Shown here piece after piece: positions 19,089 to 28,010 of a stretch of 64,000 nucleotides of DNA. The first letter of the stretch is position 1; the number at the start of each line of letters is the position of its first letter. Origin of the DNA: Lewinellaceae bacterium (GTDB lineage: Bacteria; Bacteroidota; Bacteroidia; Chitinophagales; Saprospiraceae); the NCBI GenBank assembly GCA_020636155.1, contig JACJYM010000009.1:59075-123074 (forward strand), read 5' to 3'. The notes below the pieces were generated by a model, which was not told where the DNA came from, made no database searches, and worked only from the letters and a program-made list of their open reading frames with translations. The position numbers were made by a program, and so were the translations under genes.

Positions 19089-21053
19089 ATGCCAAACTTA
19101 GTAGAAGTAACATACGGACAAACAGGAAAAAGCAAAAGTACCAATGCTGTTGGAATGCGGGAAATGCAGGAAAAAGCTTATGAGGGAAGAACCGCTCAAT
19201 ATTTATTGTTGAAAGCACCGCCAGCATCAGGTAAATCGAGAGCCTTAATGTTTATCGCCTTAGATAAACTTCAACATCAAGGCATCAAAAAGGTAATTGT
19301 TGCCGTTCCTGAAAAGTCTATTGGTGCATCTTTCGGTTCAACAGAATTGAAAGAGTATGGCTTTTTTGCCGATTGGAAACCCAATCCAAGATACAATCTA
19401 TGTACGCCAGGCGAAGAAAAAAGTAAAGTAAGGGCTTTCTTAAACTTTTTAGATTCTGATTAGCAAATTTTGGTTTGTACCCACGCCACTTTGCGTTTTG
19501 CATTTGATGGTTTAGACCCCAAAAAGCTAGACAATACTTTGGTGGCAATAGATGAATTTCACCACGTTTCAGCGGAAGGCGATAATATTTTGGGTCAGGT
19601 TTTGAAAAGCATTATGCACAATTCTACCGCTCATATTGTCGCAATGACGGGTTCGTATTTTAGAGGTGATAGCATTCCTGTATTAATGCCCGAAGATGAA
19701 AAAGAGTTTGTTAAAGTAACATACACCTATTACCAACAGTTAAATGGGTATGAGTATTTAAAATCGTTGGGTATCGGCTACCACTTTTACACAGGTAAAT
19801 ACTTCAAGAAGCATCCCGAAAAAGAAATGTCAGCATTGGCAGAGATTTTAGATGAAAATCAAAAAACCATCATACATATTCCAAGTGTTAATTCAGCCGA
19901 ATCATCGAAAGAGAAATACGAAGAGGTCAATCACATCATTGACGTTTTGGGCGAGTTGGAGTACCAAGATGAAACCACAGGCGTTCTACACATCAAAAGC
20001 CACAAAACAGGTAGGTTATTAAAAGTTGCTGATTTAGTAAACGACAATCCAAAGTCAAGAGATAAAATAAGTGCTTATTTACGTACTGTAAAATCAGCAG
20101 ATGATGTAGACATCATTATAGCTCTAGGAATGGCAAAAGAAGGTTTTGATTGGCCTTATTGTCAACACGCCTTAACAATTGGATATAGAGGTTCATTAAC
20201 CGAAATTATTCAAATCATTGGAAGAGCAACAAGAGACAGTAACAACAAAACACACGCTCAATTTACAAACCTCATTGCTCAACCAGATGCAGAGGATGAA
20301 GAAGTGAAATTGTCTGTCAACAATATGCTAAAGGCGATTACCGCTTCTCTTTTGATGGAACAAGTGTTGGCCCCGAATTTTAAATTTAAAATCAAAAAAG
20401 ACGAAGATGATGAGGACGAAGATGATGACGATAAAACAATAAAAATAAGAGGTTTCAAATTGCCTACTTCGCAAAGGGCTAAAGATATTATTGAAACTGA
20501 CTTGAATGACTTGAAAGCTAAAATTCTACAAGACCCTCAAATTCTCAAAGCGATGCCGGGCAATATTGAGCCAGAGGTTATCAATACCGTTTTAATTCCT
20601 AAAATCATTCGTGAAGTTTATCCTGATTTGGACGAAGAAGATGTGGAAGCCGTAAGACAACACGTTGTAGTGGATTCTGTAATCAAGAACAGTACAATTG
20701 AGGAACAAGGCGACAAGAAATTTATCCGAATGGCAGGAAGCTTCGTGAACATTGATGATATACACATTGACTTGATAGACCAGGTTAATCCGTTCCAGAA
20801 AGCTTTTGAAATCTTATCAAAATCGGTTACAACTCAAGTTTTGAAATTAATTGACGAGCATATTCAATCTACCAAAATTGATATGACTGAAGAAGAAGCC
20901 ATTTTGTTATGGCCAAAAATTAAAGAATGGGTTAAAAACAACAAAGGAGAGCAACCCAGTATTCAGGCATTTGACCACAAGGAAAAAAGAATGGCAGAAG
21001 CATTAGTGTTTTTGAGAGAGTTGAAACGTAAAAAAGCACTAGAAAATGGCTAA
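19089..21053 (+). pseudogene. DEAD/DEAH-like helicase interrupted by an in-frame TAG
   Basis: Reading 19089-21053 in one frame gives 654 codons broken only at 19461-19463 (GAT TCT GAT TAG CAA ATT). Before the stop lies the Walker A motif APPASGKSR (about residue 44). After it come the DEAD-like box VAIDEFHHVS (about 156), a superfamily 2 C-terminal lobe with GMAKEGFDWPYC, and motif VI QIIGRATRDS, then an acidic linker and a helical C-terminus. The stop separates motif I from motif II, so neither part can be an active ATPase alone. A TTG at 19470 could restart translation. A point mutation or sequencing error is likelier than recoding. The 3' end overlaps the GIY-YIG gene by 8 bp. Confidence 0.85.
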
Positions 21054-22284
21054 GAAGAAACTAACAATAGACGACATTTTCAATGATGATGATTTTGGAT
21101 TGTTAGATTCTAAAGTCAAAACTTCAATTGTGAAAACAGATGAAGAAAGGCTGATTGATTCTTTTGAAGAAATCAATGTTTTTATTGACAAAAACGATAG
21201 AGAACCCAACAAATCAAGTATGTCTGAATATGGACTAATGGCCAAACTCAAAAATTTCCGGGATAATGAGGGCCAGAAAAAAATCCTCAAACCTTTTGAC
21301 AGGCATAATTTATTAGGTCACGTAGAAATGGGAAAGCAATCTATTGACGATATCCTAAATGATGATGATTTGGGCTTGTTAGAACCGGATAATGATTTAG
21401 ACATTTTCAAATTCAAACATACGCCAAGACAAGAAGACCGAGCAGAAGCCGATTTTGTAGCCCAAAGAAAACCAATGAAGGAAAAGGACTTTGCCCAGTA
21501 TGAGAAAATGTTCTTACAGGTTCACAAGGAAATTAAAGAAGGAAAACGAAAGATTCGGCCGTTTACAAACATTGAAAAAAATCTTCACGTTGGAGATTTC
21601 TACCTAATGAATGGCATTATGCTCTACTTAGAATCAGCAAACTTGAAAAAAGAAGAATGGGTTCAAAAATCAGGAAATAGAGTTAGAATTGAAGGTCGAA
21701 CTAGAACAGTCTTTGAAAATGGTACCTTCAGCAACATGCTTTATCGCTCTCTCGGTAAGCAAATCCAAAAAGACGGTAAATTGATTACTAATACTTATGA
21801 CAAAATCGAACAGGATCTATTTGTAAATTTTAGACATGTAGAAGACGAAGATGTTCAGTCTGGTTGGATTTATGTATTGAAAACCAAGTCAACAAAAAAA
21901 GAACTCGCAGGAATTAAAGACTTATACAAAATCGGCTTTGCAAGAGGTTCAGTTGACGACAGAATCAAGAATTCAAAAAACGAAGCGACTTATTTGTTTG
22001 CAGACGTCAAGAAAATAGTGACTTACAAGGTTTACAATCGGAATGCGGACAAACTTGAAAATCTTTTGCATAGATTTTTCGCTAAAGCTTGTTTGGACAT
22101 TGACTTATTCAGTGAACAAGGACAAAGACTTAATCCGAGAGAATGGTTTGTTGTTCCGTTTGAAGTCATCGAGGAGGCCATACAATTAATTCTACATGAA
22201 AATATTATGCACTATGAATACGATATTCATACAAACAAGATAGAACGAAAAAATAATAATCACAACAAGAATTTACTACAATAA
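21046..22284 (+). CDS. GIY-YIG (T5orf172-like) nuclease family protein
   Basis: 412 residues. The C-terminal domain from about residue 270 shows GWIYVLKTKS, LYKIGFARGSVDDRI and NREWF-like elements (LNPREWFVVP), matching T5orf172/GIY-YIG nucleases. The N-terminal half holds two copies of a short acidic motif: TIDDIFNDDDFGLLDS near residue 7 and SIDDILNDDDLGLLEP near residue 98. Last gene of the four-gene unit, overlapping the helicase. Candidate effector nuclease of a restriction-like system; activity is inferred. Confidence 0.8.
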   Translation: MAKKKLTIDDIFNDDDFGLLDSKVKTSIVKTDEERLIDSFEEINVFIDKNDREPNKSSMSEYGLMAKLKNFRDNEGQKKILKPFDRHNLLGHVEMGKQSIDDILNDDDLGLLEPDNDLDIFKFKHTPRQEDRAEADFVAQRKPMKEKDFAQYEKMFLQVHKEIKEGKRKIRPFTNIEKNLHVGDFYLMNGIMLYLESANLKKEEWVQKSGNRVRIEGRTRTVFENGTFSNMLYRSLGKQIQKDGKLITNTYDKIEQDLFVNFRHVEDEDVQSGWIYVLKTKSTKKELAGIKDLYKIGFARGSVDDRIKNSKNEATYLFADVKKIVTYKVYNRNADKLENLLHRFFAKACLDIDLFSEQGQRLNPREWFVVPFEVIEEAIQLILHENIMHYEYDIHTNKIERKNNNHNKNLLQ

Positions 22285-22303
22285 TTTAACTTTCAACTCA
22301 CTC

Positions 22304-22717
22304 CTACTCGTATCTCACATCCTCTTCCCATCCATCAAGGTGCAATATGACTGGCTTAGTGAATGCTTCTGATAGATCATAACTGTAAGTCTTTGTGAGA
22401 AGGGCATCACATGGATCTTGATTATCATGAATGACTTTTAGCCAAGCTTGCGGTGGAAATGACTCCGCCAAAGCTCCGTTCCATACTAGTTGGATTTCAT
22501 GCTCAGCACAACCACCACCATATTGAAATTCGACTTCTAGGCAGTTGCCATTTAGTCCTACGTTCTTGATTTTCGTACCAGAATCTACGATGCCATTGTC
22601 ATATACTATACCATCTGTGATGATATTATATTCACAAGTCAACTCTACACAACAGTCTTTCGACGTACATGAATATATTAAAAAAGCGAGCATGGCCATC
22701 CAAAATAAACTCTTCAT
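22304..22717 (-). CDS. Small Cys-containing lipoprotein, unknown function
   Basis: I start at ATG 22717, which gives a good lipoprotein signal (MKSLFWMAMLAFLIYSC, lipobox IYSC). The frame also extends upstream to 22783, but those residues do not form a signal peptide. The mature part is about 120 residues with several Cys (DCCVELTC, DPCDALL), suggesting a compact disulfide-bonded beta domain. No family recognised. Directly follows the M28 peptidase gene. Confidence 0.65.
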   Translation of the reverse strand: MKSLFWMAMLAFLIYSCTSKDCCVELTCEYNIITDGIVYDNGIVDSGTKIKNVGLNGNCLEVEFQYGGGCAEHEIQLVWNGALAESFPPQAWLKVIHDNQDPCDALLTKTYSYDLSEAFTKPVILHLDGWEEDVRYE

Positions 22718-22782
22718 AATTACTACGTTTTTAATAACAAGACGTATTCTTATCGAAACAGGTTGGATAGTCATCTTTCGCA

Positions 22783-23796
22783 TTAGGCATTTTCGCGGTA
22801 TATCACATTACACATCAACTTGCCCACTACTTGCAATGTCCGCTTATTGATGATGTCTAGATTGTCCTCATGGGTGTGGTGGTAATCGCCGAATCCACCT
22901 TGATTTCCCATTTTCGTGTTGATAATGTCCACCATCGGAATACCCATGTTTTTCATGATATAATAGTGGTCATCTTCAATTGTTCCCGACATTTGAGGTA
23001 TAAAGAAATTACCATAACCCAAGTCCCCTGCTAACGTCCAGATTGCCTCATGTAACTCTTGATCAAATTGATATGCATTGGCCTCATATCTAAAAGTTGC
23101 TCCTTTGGCACCGACCATATCGAGTAGAATACCATACTTGGCAGAATATCCCGGCCTATGAGGATGCGTTGTCCAATATTTTGCCCCTAAGCACCAGTTT
23201 TCATTATCTTTTCCTTGGTCTTCGGCATCAAATAAAACGATGTCAATCCCCAAATTTTCTAATGGGTATTTATGAAATACACTGGCTAATTCGAGAATAA
23301 CCGCCACACCGCTTGCCCCATCGTCTGCCCCAAGAATAGGTTTATTTTTCATATCGGCATTGTCATCTTTATCCGCAATCATCCGTGAATCCCAATGTGC
23401 CGAGAGCAATATTCGCTTCGTAGCATTAGGGTTAATAGTGCCTATGATATTGTATGAATTGACATTGTTTTGGTCTAGAAAATTAGCTTTAAATTCCTGT
23501 AGCTGTGTTTTAACACCAAATGATTCCAACTTATTTACTAAATAATCTCGACACTCAAGATGTGCTTTTGTTCCCGGTACACGAGGCCCGAAGGCAAGTT
23601 GCTGTTCTATATAGACATAAGCTGAATCTTGATTAAAATCAGGAATAAATAAATCCTTTTTCTTCGGTTGGGTAGTATCAGATTTATTATTGTCTTGCTT
23701 ACAAGCAATCCCAAACGCCGAAAATGCCAATATAAATAGTATTATTCTCACATTACATTTTTTAAAATTAAAAATCTTACTTAACCGATACTCCAA
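22783..23796 (-). CDS. Lipoprotein M28 family metallopeptidase (glutaminyl cyclotransferase-like)
   Basis: 337 residues, N-terminal lipobox (FSAFGIAC). The M28 metal ligands are visible in order: LSAHWDSRM (His, Asp), GADDGASGV (bridging Asp), DAEDQG (Glu, Asp), and a late His in GDYHHTHEDN. The ligand spacing fits aminopeptidases and glutaminyl-peptide cyclotransferases; members of this type in Bacteroidota convert N-terminal Gln to pyroglutamate on exported proteins, which is plausible but not proven here. It overlaps the cysS stop by 16 bp. Confidence 0.85.
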   Translation of the reverse strand: MEYRLSKIFNFKKCNVRIILFILAFSAFGIACKQDNNKSDTTQPKKKDLFIPDFNQDSAYVYIEQQLAFGPRVPGTKAHLECRDYLVNKLESFGVKTQLQEFKANFLDQNNVNSYNIIGTINPNATKRILLSAHWDSRMIADKDDNADMKNKPILGADDGASGVAVILELASVFHKYPLENLGIDIVLFDAEDQGKDNENWCLGAKYWTTHPHRPGYSAKYGILLDMVGAKGATFRYEANAYQFDQELHEAIWTLAGDLGYGNFFIPQMSGTIEDDHYYIMKNMGIPMVDIINTKMGNQGGFGDYHHTHEDNLDIINKRTLQVVGKLMCNVIYRENA

Positions 23797-25262
23797 CTCG
23801 TACCGTCTTTTCCATCTTTCACTACAATATGGCTTTCGACCAATTTGTCTCTAATTTTATCTGCTGTAGGCCAGTCTTTATTAGTTCTAGCTTGTTGTCT
23901 AAGGTCTAAAATCAATTCCATCAATCCATCTAGCGGCCCACTTGCGTTAGAATTTTCATCATCCAATAAACCAAAAACGTCAAAAATAAATTGCCTAAAG
24001 ACCTTTTTTAATTTTTCAAGACTCGCAGATGAAATTTGATTCATGGGAATAACACCATTCGATAGGCTGTTGATTTTGGGTACGAGTTCAAATAATCGCG
24101 ATAGTGCTTTTGGACTATTAAAATCATCACACATATCTACATATATCTGTTCACACAAACCATTGATTTCCGCATCAAGTTCAGCCGAATCCAGTTGTTT
24201 TGTTTCTAAACTTTGCAAGGCCTTATTTGCTTCCATGAGTCTTTTTAAGCCTTTTTCTGCAGCTTGTAGTCCTTCGTCAGTCAAGTCCAAAGTGCTTCCG
24301 TAATGGGATTGAAGAATAAAAAATCTCATGGTCATAGCCGAATATCCCTTACTCAAAAATGGGCTATCTCCTGTAAACAATTCTGCCGGAGATACATTAT
24401 TACCATCACTTTTTGACATTTTTTTGCCATTGAGCAAAAGCATATTGGTGTGTAACCAATAATTGGCCGGTGTACAACGGCATGCACCGAGATTTTGGGC
24501 AATTTCATTTTCGTGGTGGGGAAATTTCAAATCATTGCCACCCCCATGTATGTCAAAATGATTTCCAAGATATTTGGTACTCATAGCACTACATTCGAGA
24601 TGCCAGCCCGGAAATCCCACAGACCATGGAGAATTCCACTTCATGATGTGCTCGGGAGATGCTTTCATCCAAATCGCAAAATCAGCAGGATGCCTTTTAT
24701 CATCTTGATTCTTGAGATTATCGCGAGATTCTACGAGTAATTCCTCTATGACTCTGCCCGATAATTTACCGTATTCACCGGTCGCTTTGGCAAATTTTAT
24801 GGTGTCAAAATAGACCGAACCATTGGCCACGTAACCATAGCCATTGTCCATGATTGCCTGTACCATTTCTATTTGTTCAAGGATATGGCCTGTCGCTCGC
24901 GGTTCAATACTTGGCTCCAGATTGTTGAACACACGCATCATGTGGTGAAATCCGTTAGAATATTTCTGGGCGACTTCCATGGGTTCCAGATTGTCAGCCT
25001 TAGCTCCTCGCAGCATTCTGTCTTCACCATCATCCAAAAGGTGTCCAACATCAGTTATATTTCTTACATATCTTACCTTATAACCAAGATGTAGTAAAAA
25101 CCGATAAATGATGTCAAAATTGGTGAATGTGAGAACATTACCCAAATGGACATCACTGTACACCGTCGGACCACAGACATACATGCCGACAAACCCCTCA
25201 TTGATGGGTTTAAACAGTTCTTTTTGCCGAGTCAAGCTATTATAAATATACAAATCTCTCAT
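23781..25262 (-). CDS. cysS: Cysteinyl-tRNA synthetase
   Basis: 493 residues. Class I synthetase signatures are HLGN (in SDVHLGNVLTF) and KMSKSDG. Zinc-site residues are Cys in YVCGPTVY, Cys in WHLECSAMS, and the His/Glu of FPHHENEIAQ. The end has the DALR-like helical domain. Charges tRNA-Cys. The M28 lipoprotein gene overlaps its 3' end, an arrangement suggesting one transcript. Its -7 box ends 5 bp from the ATG, implying a nearly leaderless mRNA. Confidence 0.97.
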   Translation of the reverse strand: MRDLYIYNSLTRQKELFKPINEGFVGMYVCGPTVYSDVHLGNVLTFTNFDIIYRFLLHLGYKVRYVRNITDVGHLLDDGEDRMLRGAKADNLEPMEVAQKYSNGFHHMMRVFNNLEPSIEPRATGHILEQIEMVQAIMDNGYGYVANGSVYFDTIKFAKATGEYGKLSGRVIEELLVESRDNLKNQDDKRHPADFAIWMKASPEHIMKWNSPWSVGFPGWHLECSAMSTKYLGNHFDIHGGGNDLKFPHHENEIAQNLGACRCTPANYWLHTNMLLLNGKKMSKSDGNNVSPAELFTGDSPFLSKGYSAMTMRFFILQSHYGSTLDLTDEGLQAAEKGLKRLMEANKALQSLETKQLDSAELDAEINGLCEQIYVDMCDDFNSPKALSRLFELVPKINSLSNGVIPMNQISSASLEKLKKVFRQFIFDVFGLLDDENSNASGPLDGLMELILDLRQQARTNKDWPTADKIRDKLVESHIVVKDGKDGTSWSIG

Positions 25263-25266
25263 CCTG

Positions 25267-25274
25267 CAAAGTTA
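25267..25274 (-). promoter_or_regulatory. -7 box (TAACTTTG) immediately before cysS
   Basis: Exact TAnnTTTG on the minus strand, with only 4 bp between its last G and the ATG. Transcription would start at or next to the start codon. Confidence 0.5.
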
Positions 25275-25380
25275 CATATAAGCGGTCATAGTCTAGTAAT
25301 ATAAAATGTCAAAACTATCTTAATATTTGCTTTAATATTTGGTTTTATCCTAAATTAGTGGCAAAAAGTAAATAATATTT

Positions 25381-26112
25381 TTGAAGTACATAATCGACAA
25401 AGGCACAGACTATCCTAAAATACTAGAAGTATTGCTCATCATGGTGCTTATCATTTTGGCAACTGGCTGTAAATCTGATAATGTCCCTACTACTCAAAAG
25501 CTTAAGAAACCAAGTACCATTATCAAGAAAAAACCTGAGCCACTCTTTGATTACGACACGACTGAGTGGACAGAACTTACAGAAAAAGACGGTTTTTATT
25601 TAGATTTAAAATATGCGACGACTGACAATTTTACGAGCCAACCAATATATCCTTGTGGAAGGTGTTTTCTAAAGAAGGAATGTGCCAAGCAGCTTATTGA
25701 GGCTCAAAGATACATTGGTCAGAAATATGGTTTAAAACTGGTACTCTATGACTGCTATCGCCCAATATCGGCACAGAAGAAGCTCTGGGATATAGTCCCC
25801 AATATAAATTATGTCACGCCACCCGAGAAAGGAAGTATGCACAATCGAGGCCTTGGTGTAGATCTCAGCTTAATGGATCGCCAAGGAAAATTATGGAATA
25901 TGGGTACTGAATTTGACTACTTTGGTGCAGAATCACATATAGATTTTAAGAATTTAGACTATCAAATTCTTAAAAATAGAATGGCATTAACCCAGATTAT
26001 GAACACTTTTGGCTTTAAGGGAATAAAAACCGAGTGGTGGCATTACTCTTACCGCGGAATACATTCAGAAATAAAAAATTGGCAATGGGAATGCCCTGAC
26101 GAGGCAAAATAA
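25381..26112 (+). CDS. D-alanyl-D-alanine dipeptidase-like lipoprotein (M15D, VanX/DdpX family)
   Basis: 243 residues from a TTG start; an ATG at 25441 would leave a shorter signal. The signal peptide ends in a lipobox (ILATGC). Zinc ligands are SMHNRGLGVDLSL (His, Asp) and EWWHY (catalytic Glu, His), and the substrate-side motif YDCYRP is present. The family cleaves D-Ala-D-Ala. As a lipoprotein in a Gram-negative cell it more probably recycles cell-wall peptides than gives glycopeptide resistance (inference). Confidence 0.88.
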   Translation: MKYIIDKGTDYPKILEVLLIMVLIILATGCKSDNVPTTQKLKKPSTIIKKKPEPLFDYDTTEWTELTEKDGFYLDLKYATTDNFTSQPIYPCGRCFLKKECAKQLIEAQRYIGQKYGLKLVLYDCYRPISAQKKLWDIVPNINYVTPPEKGSMHNRGLGVDLSLMDRQGKLWNMGTEFDYFGAESHIDFKNLDYQILKNRMALTQIMNTFGFKGIKTEWWHYSYRGIHSEIKNWQWECPDEAK

Positions 26113-26115
26113 AAA

Positions 26116-26145
26116 AAGGTGATTGACTACATAGCCAATCACCTT
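26116..26145 (-). terminator. Terminator between the dipeptidase and HU genes (usable both ways)
   Basis: Perfect 10-bp arms AAGGTGATTG / CAATCACCTT with a 10-nt loop. On the minus strand a run of Ts follows, so it fits best as the HU terminator. Confidence 0.8.
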
Positions 26146-26166
26146 CTTCATCATTAAAAGTGACTA

Positions 26167-26439
26167 TTAATTTACTGAATCAGTAAGTCCTTTTCCTGCT
26201 TTAAACTTAACAGAAGTTTTTGCAGGAATTTTGATTGTTTTTCCTGTTGAAGGGTTTCTACCTTCTCTAGCTGGTTTATTAACCGTAGAGAAAGTTCCAA
26301 ATCCAACGAAAGCAGCTTTGTCACCACTTTTCAAAGATTTTTCAATAGAATCGAAAACTGCACTTACTGCGTCTCCAGCTTGAGCTTTAGTAATCCCAGC
26401 TGACTCAGCTACTGCATTGATAAGATCTCCTTTGTTCAT
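26167..26439 (-). CDS. hup: HU family DNA-binding protein
   Basis: 90 residues, the exact HU length. Core motifs are GFGTFSTVNKPAREGRNPST and a C-terminal KFKAGKGLTDSV. It bends and compacts DNA as a dimer. The gene is monocistronic with a strong consensus promoter and a clear terminator, in line with high expression. The nearby HU/IHF choice is settled by length and the first helices (MNKGDLINAVAESAG). Confidence 0.95.
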   Translation of the reverse strand: MNKGDLINAVAESAGITKAQAGDAVSAVFDSIEKSLKSGDKAAFVGFGTFSTVNKPAREGRNPSTGKTIKIPAKTSVKFKAGKGLTDSVN

Positions 26440-26476
26440 TTTAAAATGTTTAATTAACTAAGAATTTAATTCACTG

Positions 26477-26506
26477 CAAAAATATGTTTAGTTTATACAT
26501 TTCCAA
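26477..26506 (-). promoter_or_regulatory. Consensus promoter of HU (TTG - 19 bp - TATTTTTG)
   Basis: -33 TTG at 26506-26504 and -7 TATTTTTG at 26484-26477 on the minus strand, spacing 19. It matches the Bacteroidota sigma-ABfr consensus. Confidence 0.7.
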
Positions 26507-26589
26507 GCATTATACATTAAAAATATCGCTTATAACTCCCAAAAATAGGGGTTTTCCACAATATTAGAGCCTCAAAACTCGATATAGAA

Positions 26590-26619
26590 TTGAAAATTCA
26601 GATTTTTACTTTAATTTTG
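26590..26619 (+). promoter_or_regulatory. Consensus promoter (TTG - 19 bp - TAATTTTG) of the small lipoprotein
   Basis: -33 TTG at 26590-26592 and -7 at 26612-26619. It places the transcript start near 26626, nine bases before the ATG at 26635, which decides that start. Confidence 0.65.
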
Positions 26620-26634
26620 AAAAAAATTCGACTC

Positions 26635-26808
26635 ATGAAGCAATTAGTTATATTTCTATTTTGCATGGCTTTTTTATTCATCATCTCAAGCTCAATAAGT
26701 TCATGTAAAACTGGTGAAGGATGTGGGTTAGAAGAAAAATATGCTCCAGCTACGGACAAGGATGGCAACTTAAAAATGACAAAACGGAAGAAGGCTAAAA
26801 TGTTCTAA
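26635..26808 (+). CDS. 57-residue lipoprotein
   Basis: Begins MKQLVIFLFCMAFLFIISSS and has a lipobox-like ISSC, then a short charged tail (KTGEGCGLEEKYAP and a Lys/Arg-rich end). The promoter position rules out the longer frame from 26590. Tiny lipoproteins with a GCGLEEKY-type tail recur in Bacteroidota as I recall, but I know no function. Converges with the RibBA-like gene, five bases apart. Confidence 0.65.
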   Translation: MKQLVIFLFCMAFLFIISSSISSCKTGEGCGLEEKYAPATDKDGNLKMTKRKKAKMF

Positions 26809-26813
26809 TTCGC

Positions 26814-27968
26814 CTATTCTTTCACGTTTTCTACGATTTCCAATCCGTATCCCAGTACCCCGATTTTACGGGATGGGTTTCTAGTCAATAATTTCATTTT
26901 CCTAACTCCGAGATCATACAATATCTGTGCTCCTATACCCAGCTCTTTCTGAGCATTATTTACTATATTTTTTCGATCCTTCGGCACGTATTTGTTTTGG
27001 ATTTTTGACTGTAAATCCGTGATTGCTTCAAGCATATTTTGCTCCCTGTCAGATTTTCTCATGAGCAATAATACTCCTTTTCCTTCCCTTCTGATTCGAT
27101 TCAATATTTCTCTAAAATCAAATTTTGTAGATCCTGAAACCGTGTACAAGACATCTGATGCATTGCTAGACGAATGTACTCTTACGAGGACAGGGTCATC
27201 CTGAGACCATTCACCATATTTCAAAGCGATATGAATTAACCCCTCGTTTTTTTCTTCAAATGCCACTAAAGTAAATCCTTCCTGGCCGGGCAGAGCAAAC
27301 TCTGTTTTTTTGAAAATCAACCGTTCACTTTTCATGCGGTATGCCACCAAATCTTGGATAGAAATGAGTTTCATGTCGAAGTGTTCTGCAATGACTTTGA
27401 GTTGCGGCAATCTTGCCATGGTACCATCCTCATTGAGTATTTCAACCAAAACTCCGGCTGGAAATAAACCCGCTAGCTCTGCTAAATCAACCGCGGCCTC
27501 TGTATGTCCGGTTCGTTTGAGTACTCCTCCCGTCTTCGCAATTAAAGGAAAGATGTGTCCCGGTCTCGAAAAGTCCTCGGGTTTAGTACCAGCCTGTGTC
27601 ATAGCTTTGATTCCTGTCGCTCTGTCATAAGCTGAGATGCCTGTCGTACAACCACTTTTGAGATAATCAATAGAAACAGTAAATGCGGTCTCTAGAGAAT
27701 CTGTATTTTTATTGACCATCATTTGAAGACCTAACTCCGTCCCACGTTTAGACTGTATGGGTGTACATATCAATCCTCTCCCAAACTTTGACATGAAGTT
27801 GATGATCTCCGGTGTGACCTTTTCGGCAGCGCAGACGAAATCGCCTTCATTTTCACGGTCTTCGTCATCCACTACGATGATGACTTTTCCATTTTTAATG
27901 TCCTCTATCGCCTCTTCTACTGAGTCCAGTTGAATTTCAAGTTTGGTGTTGGAATCCATTGTTCGCAT
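26814..27968 (-). CDS. ribB: RibBA-like: 3,4-dihydroxy-2-butanone 4-phosphate synthase with degenerate GTP cyclohydrolase II domain
   Basis: 384 residues. The N-terminal half (to about 205) is a complete DHBP synthase with the acidic loop DDEDRENEGDFV and the GHTEAAVDLAELAG region, making the 4-carbon riboflavin precursor. The C-terminal half aligns with GTP cyclohydrolase II (LLTRNPSRKIGVLGYGLEIV), but the zinc-site cysteines are absent: where RibA has a Cys-x-x-GDVF...RCDC pattern, this has HSSSNASDVLYTVSGSTKF. GTP hydrolysis is therefore unlikely, and a separate ribA is expected elsewhere. ATG 27959 is an alternative start. Confidence 0.9.
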   Translation of the reverse strand: MRTMDSNTKLEIQLDSVEEAIEDIKNGKVIIVVDDEDRENEGDFVCAAEKVTPEIINFMSKFGRGLICTPIQSKRGTELGLQMMVNKNTDSLETAFTVSIDYLKSGCTTGISAYDRATGIKAMTQAGTKPEDFSRPGHIFPLIAKTGGVLKRTGHTEAAVDLAELAGLFPAGVLVEILNEDGTMARLPQLKVIAEHFDMKLISIQDLVAYRMKSERLIFKKTEFALPGQEGFTLVAFEEKNEGLIHIALKYGEWSQDDPVLVRVHSSSNASDVLYTVSGSTKFDFREILNRIRREGKGVLLLMRKSDREQNMLEAITDLQSKIQNKYVPKDRKNIVNNAQKELGIGAQILYDLGVRKMKLLTRNPSRKIGVLGYGLEIVENVKE

Positions 27969-27986
27969 TTAATAATTATCAAACCA

Positions 27987-27994
27987 CAAATTTA
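27987..27994 (-). promoter_or_regulatory. -7 box (TAAATTTG) before the RibBA-like gene
   Basis: Exact TAnnTTTG on the minus strand, 18 nt before the ATG at 27968. No FMN riboswitch fits in the short leader. Confidence 0.45.
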
Positions 27995-28010
27995 GTGATT
28001 TGTTTGCTAC

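Noticed and set aside
19461..19463. TAG as recoded codon (pyrrolysine or suppressor tRNA)
   Set aside because: Other genes in the window use TAG as an ordinary stop (for example the gene ending at 11796), and no suppressor or pyl genes are visible.
27969..28010. FMN riboswitch upstream of the RibBA-like gene
   Set aside because: The gap is only about 42 bp and holds just a -7 box.
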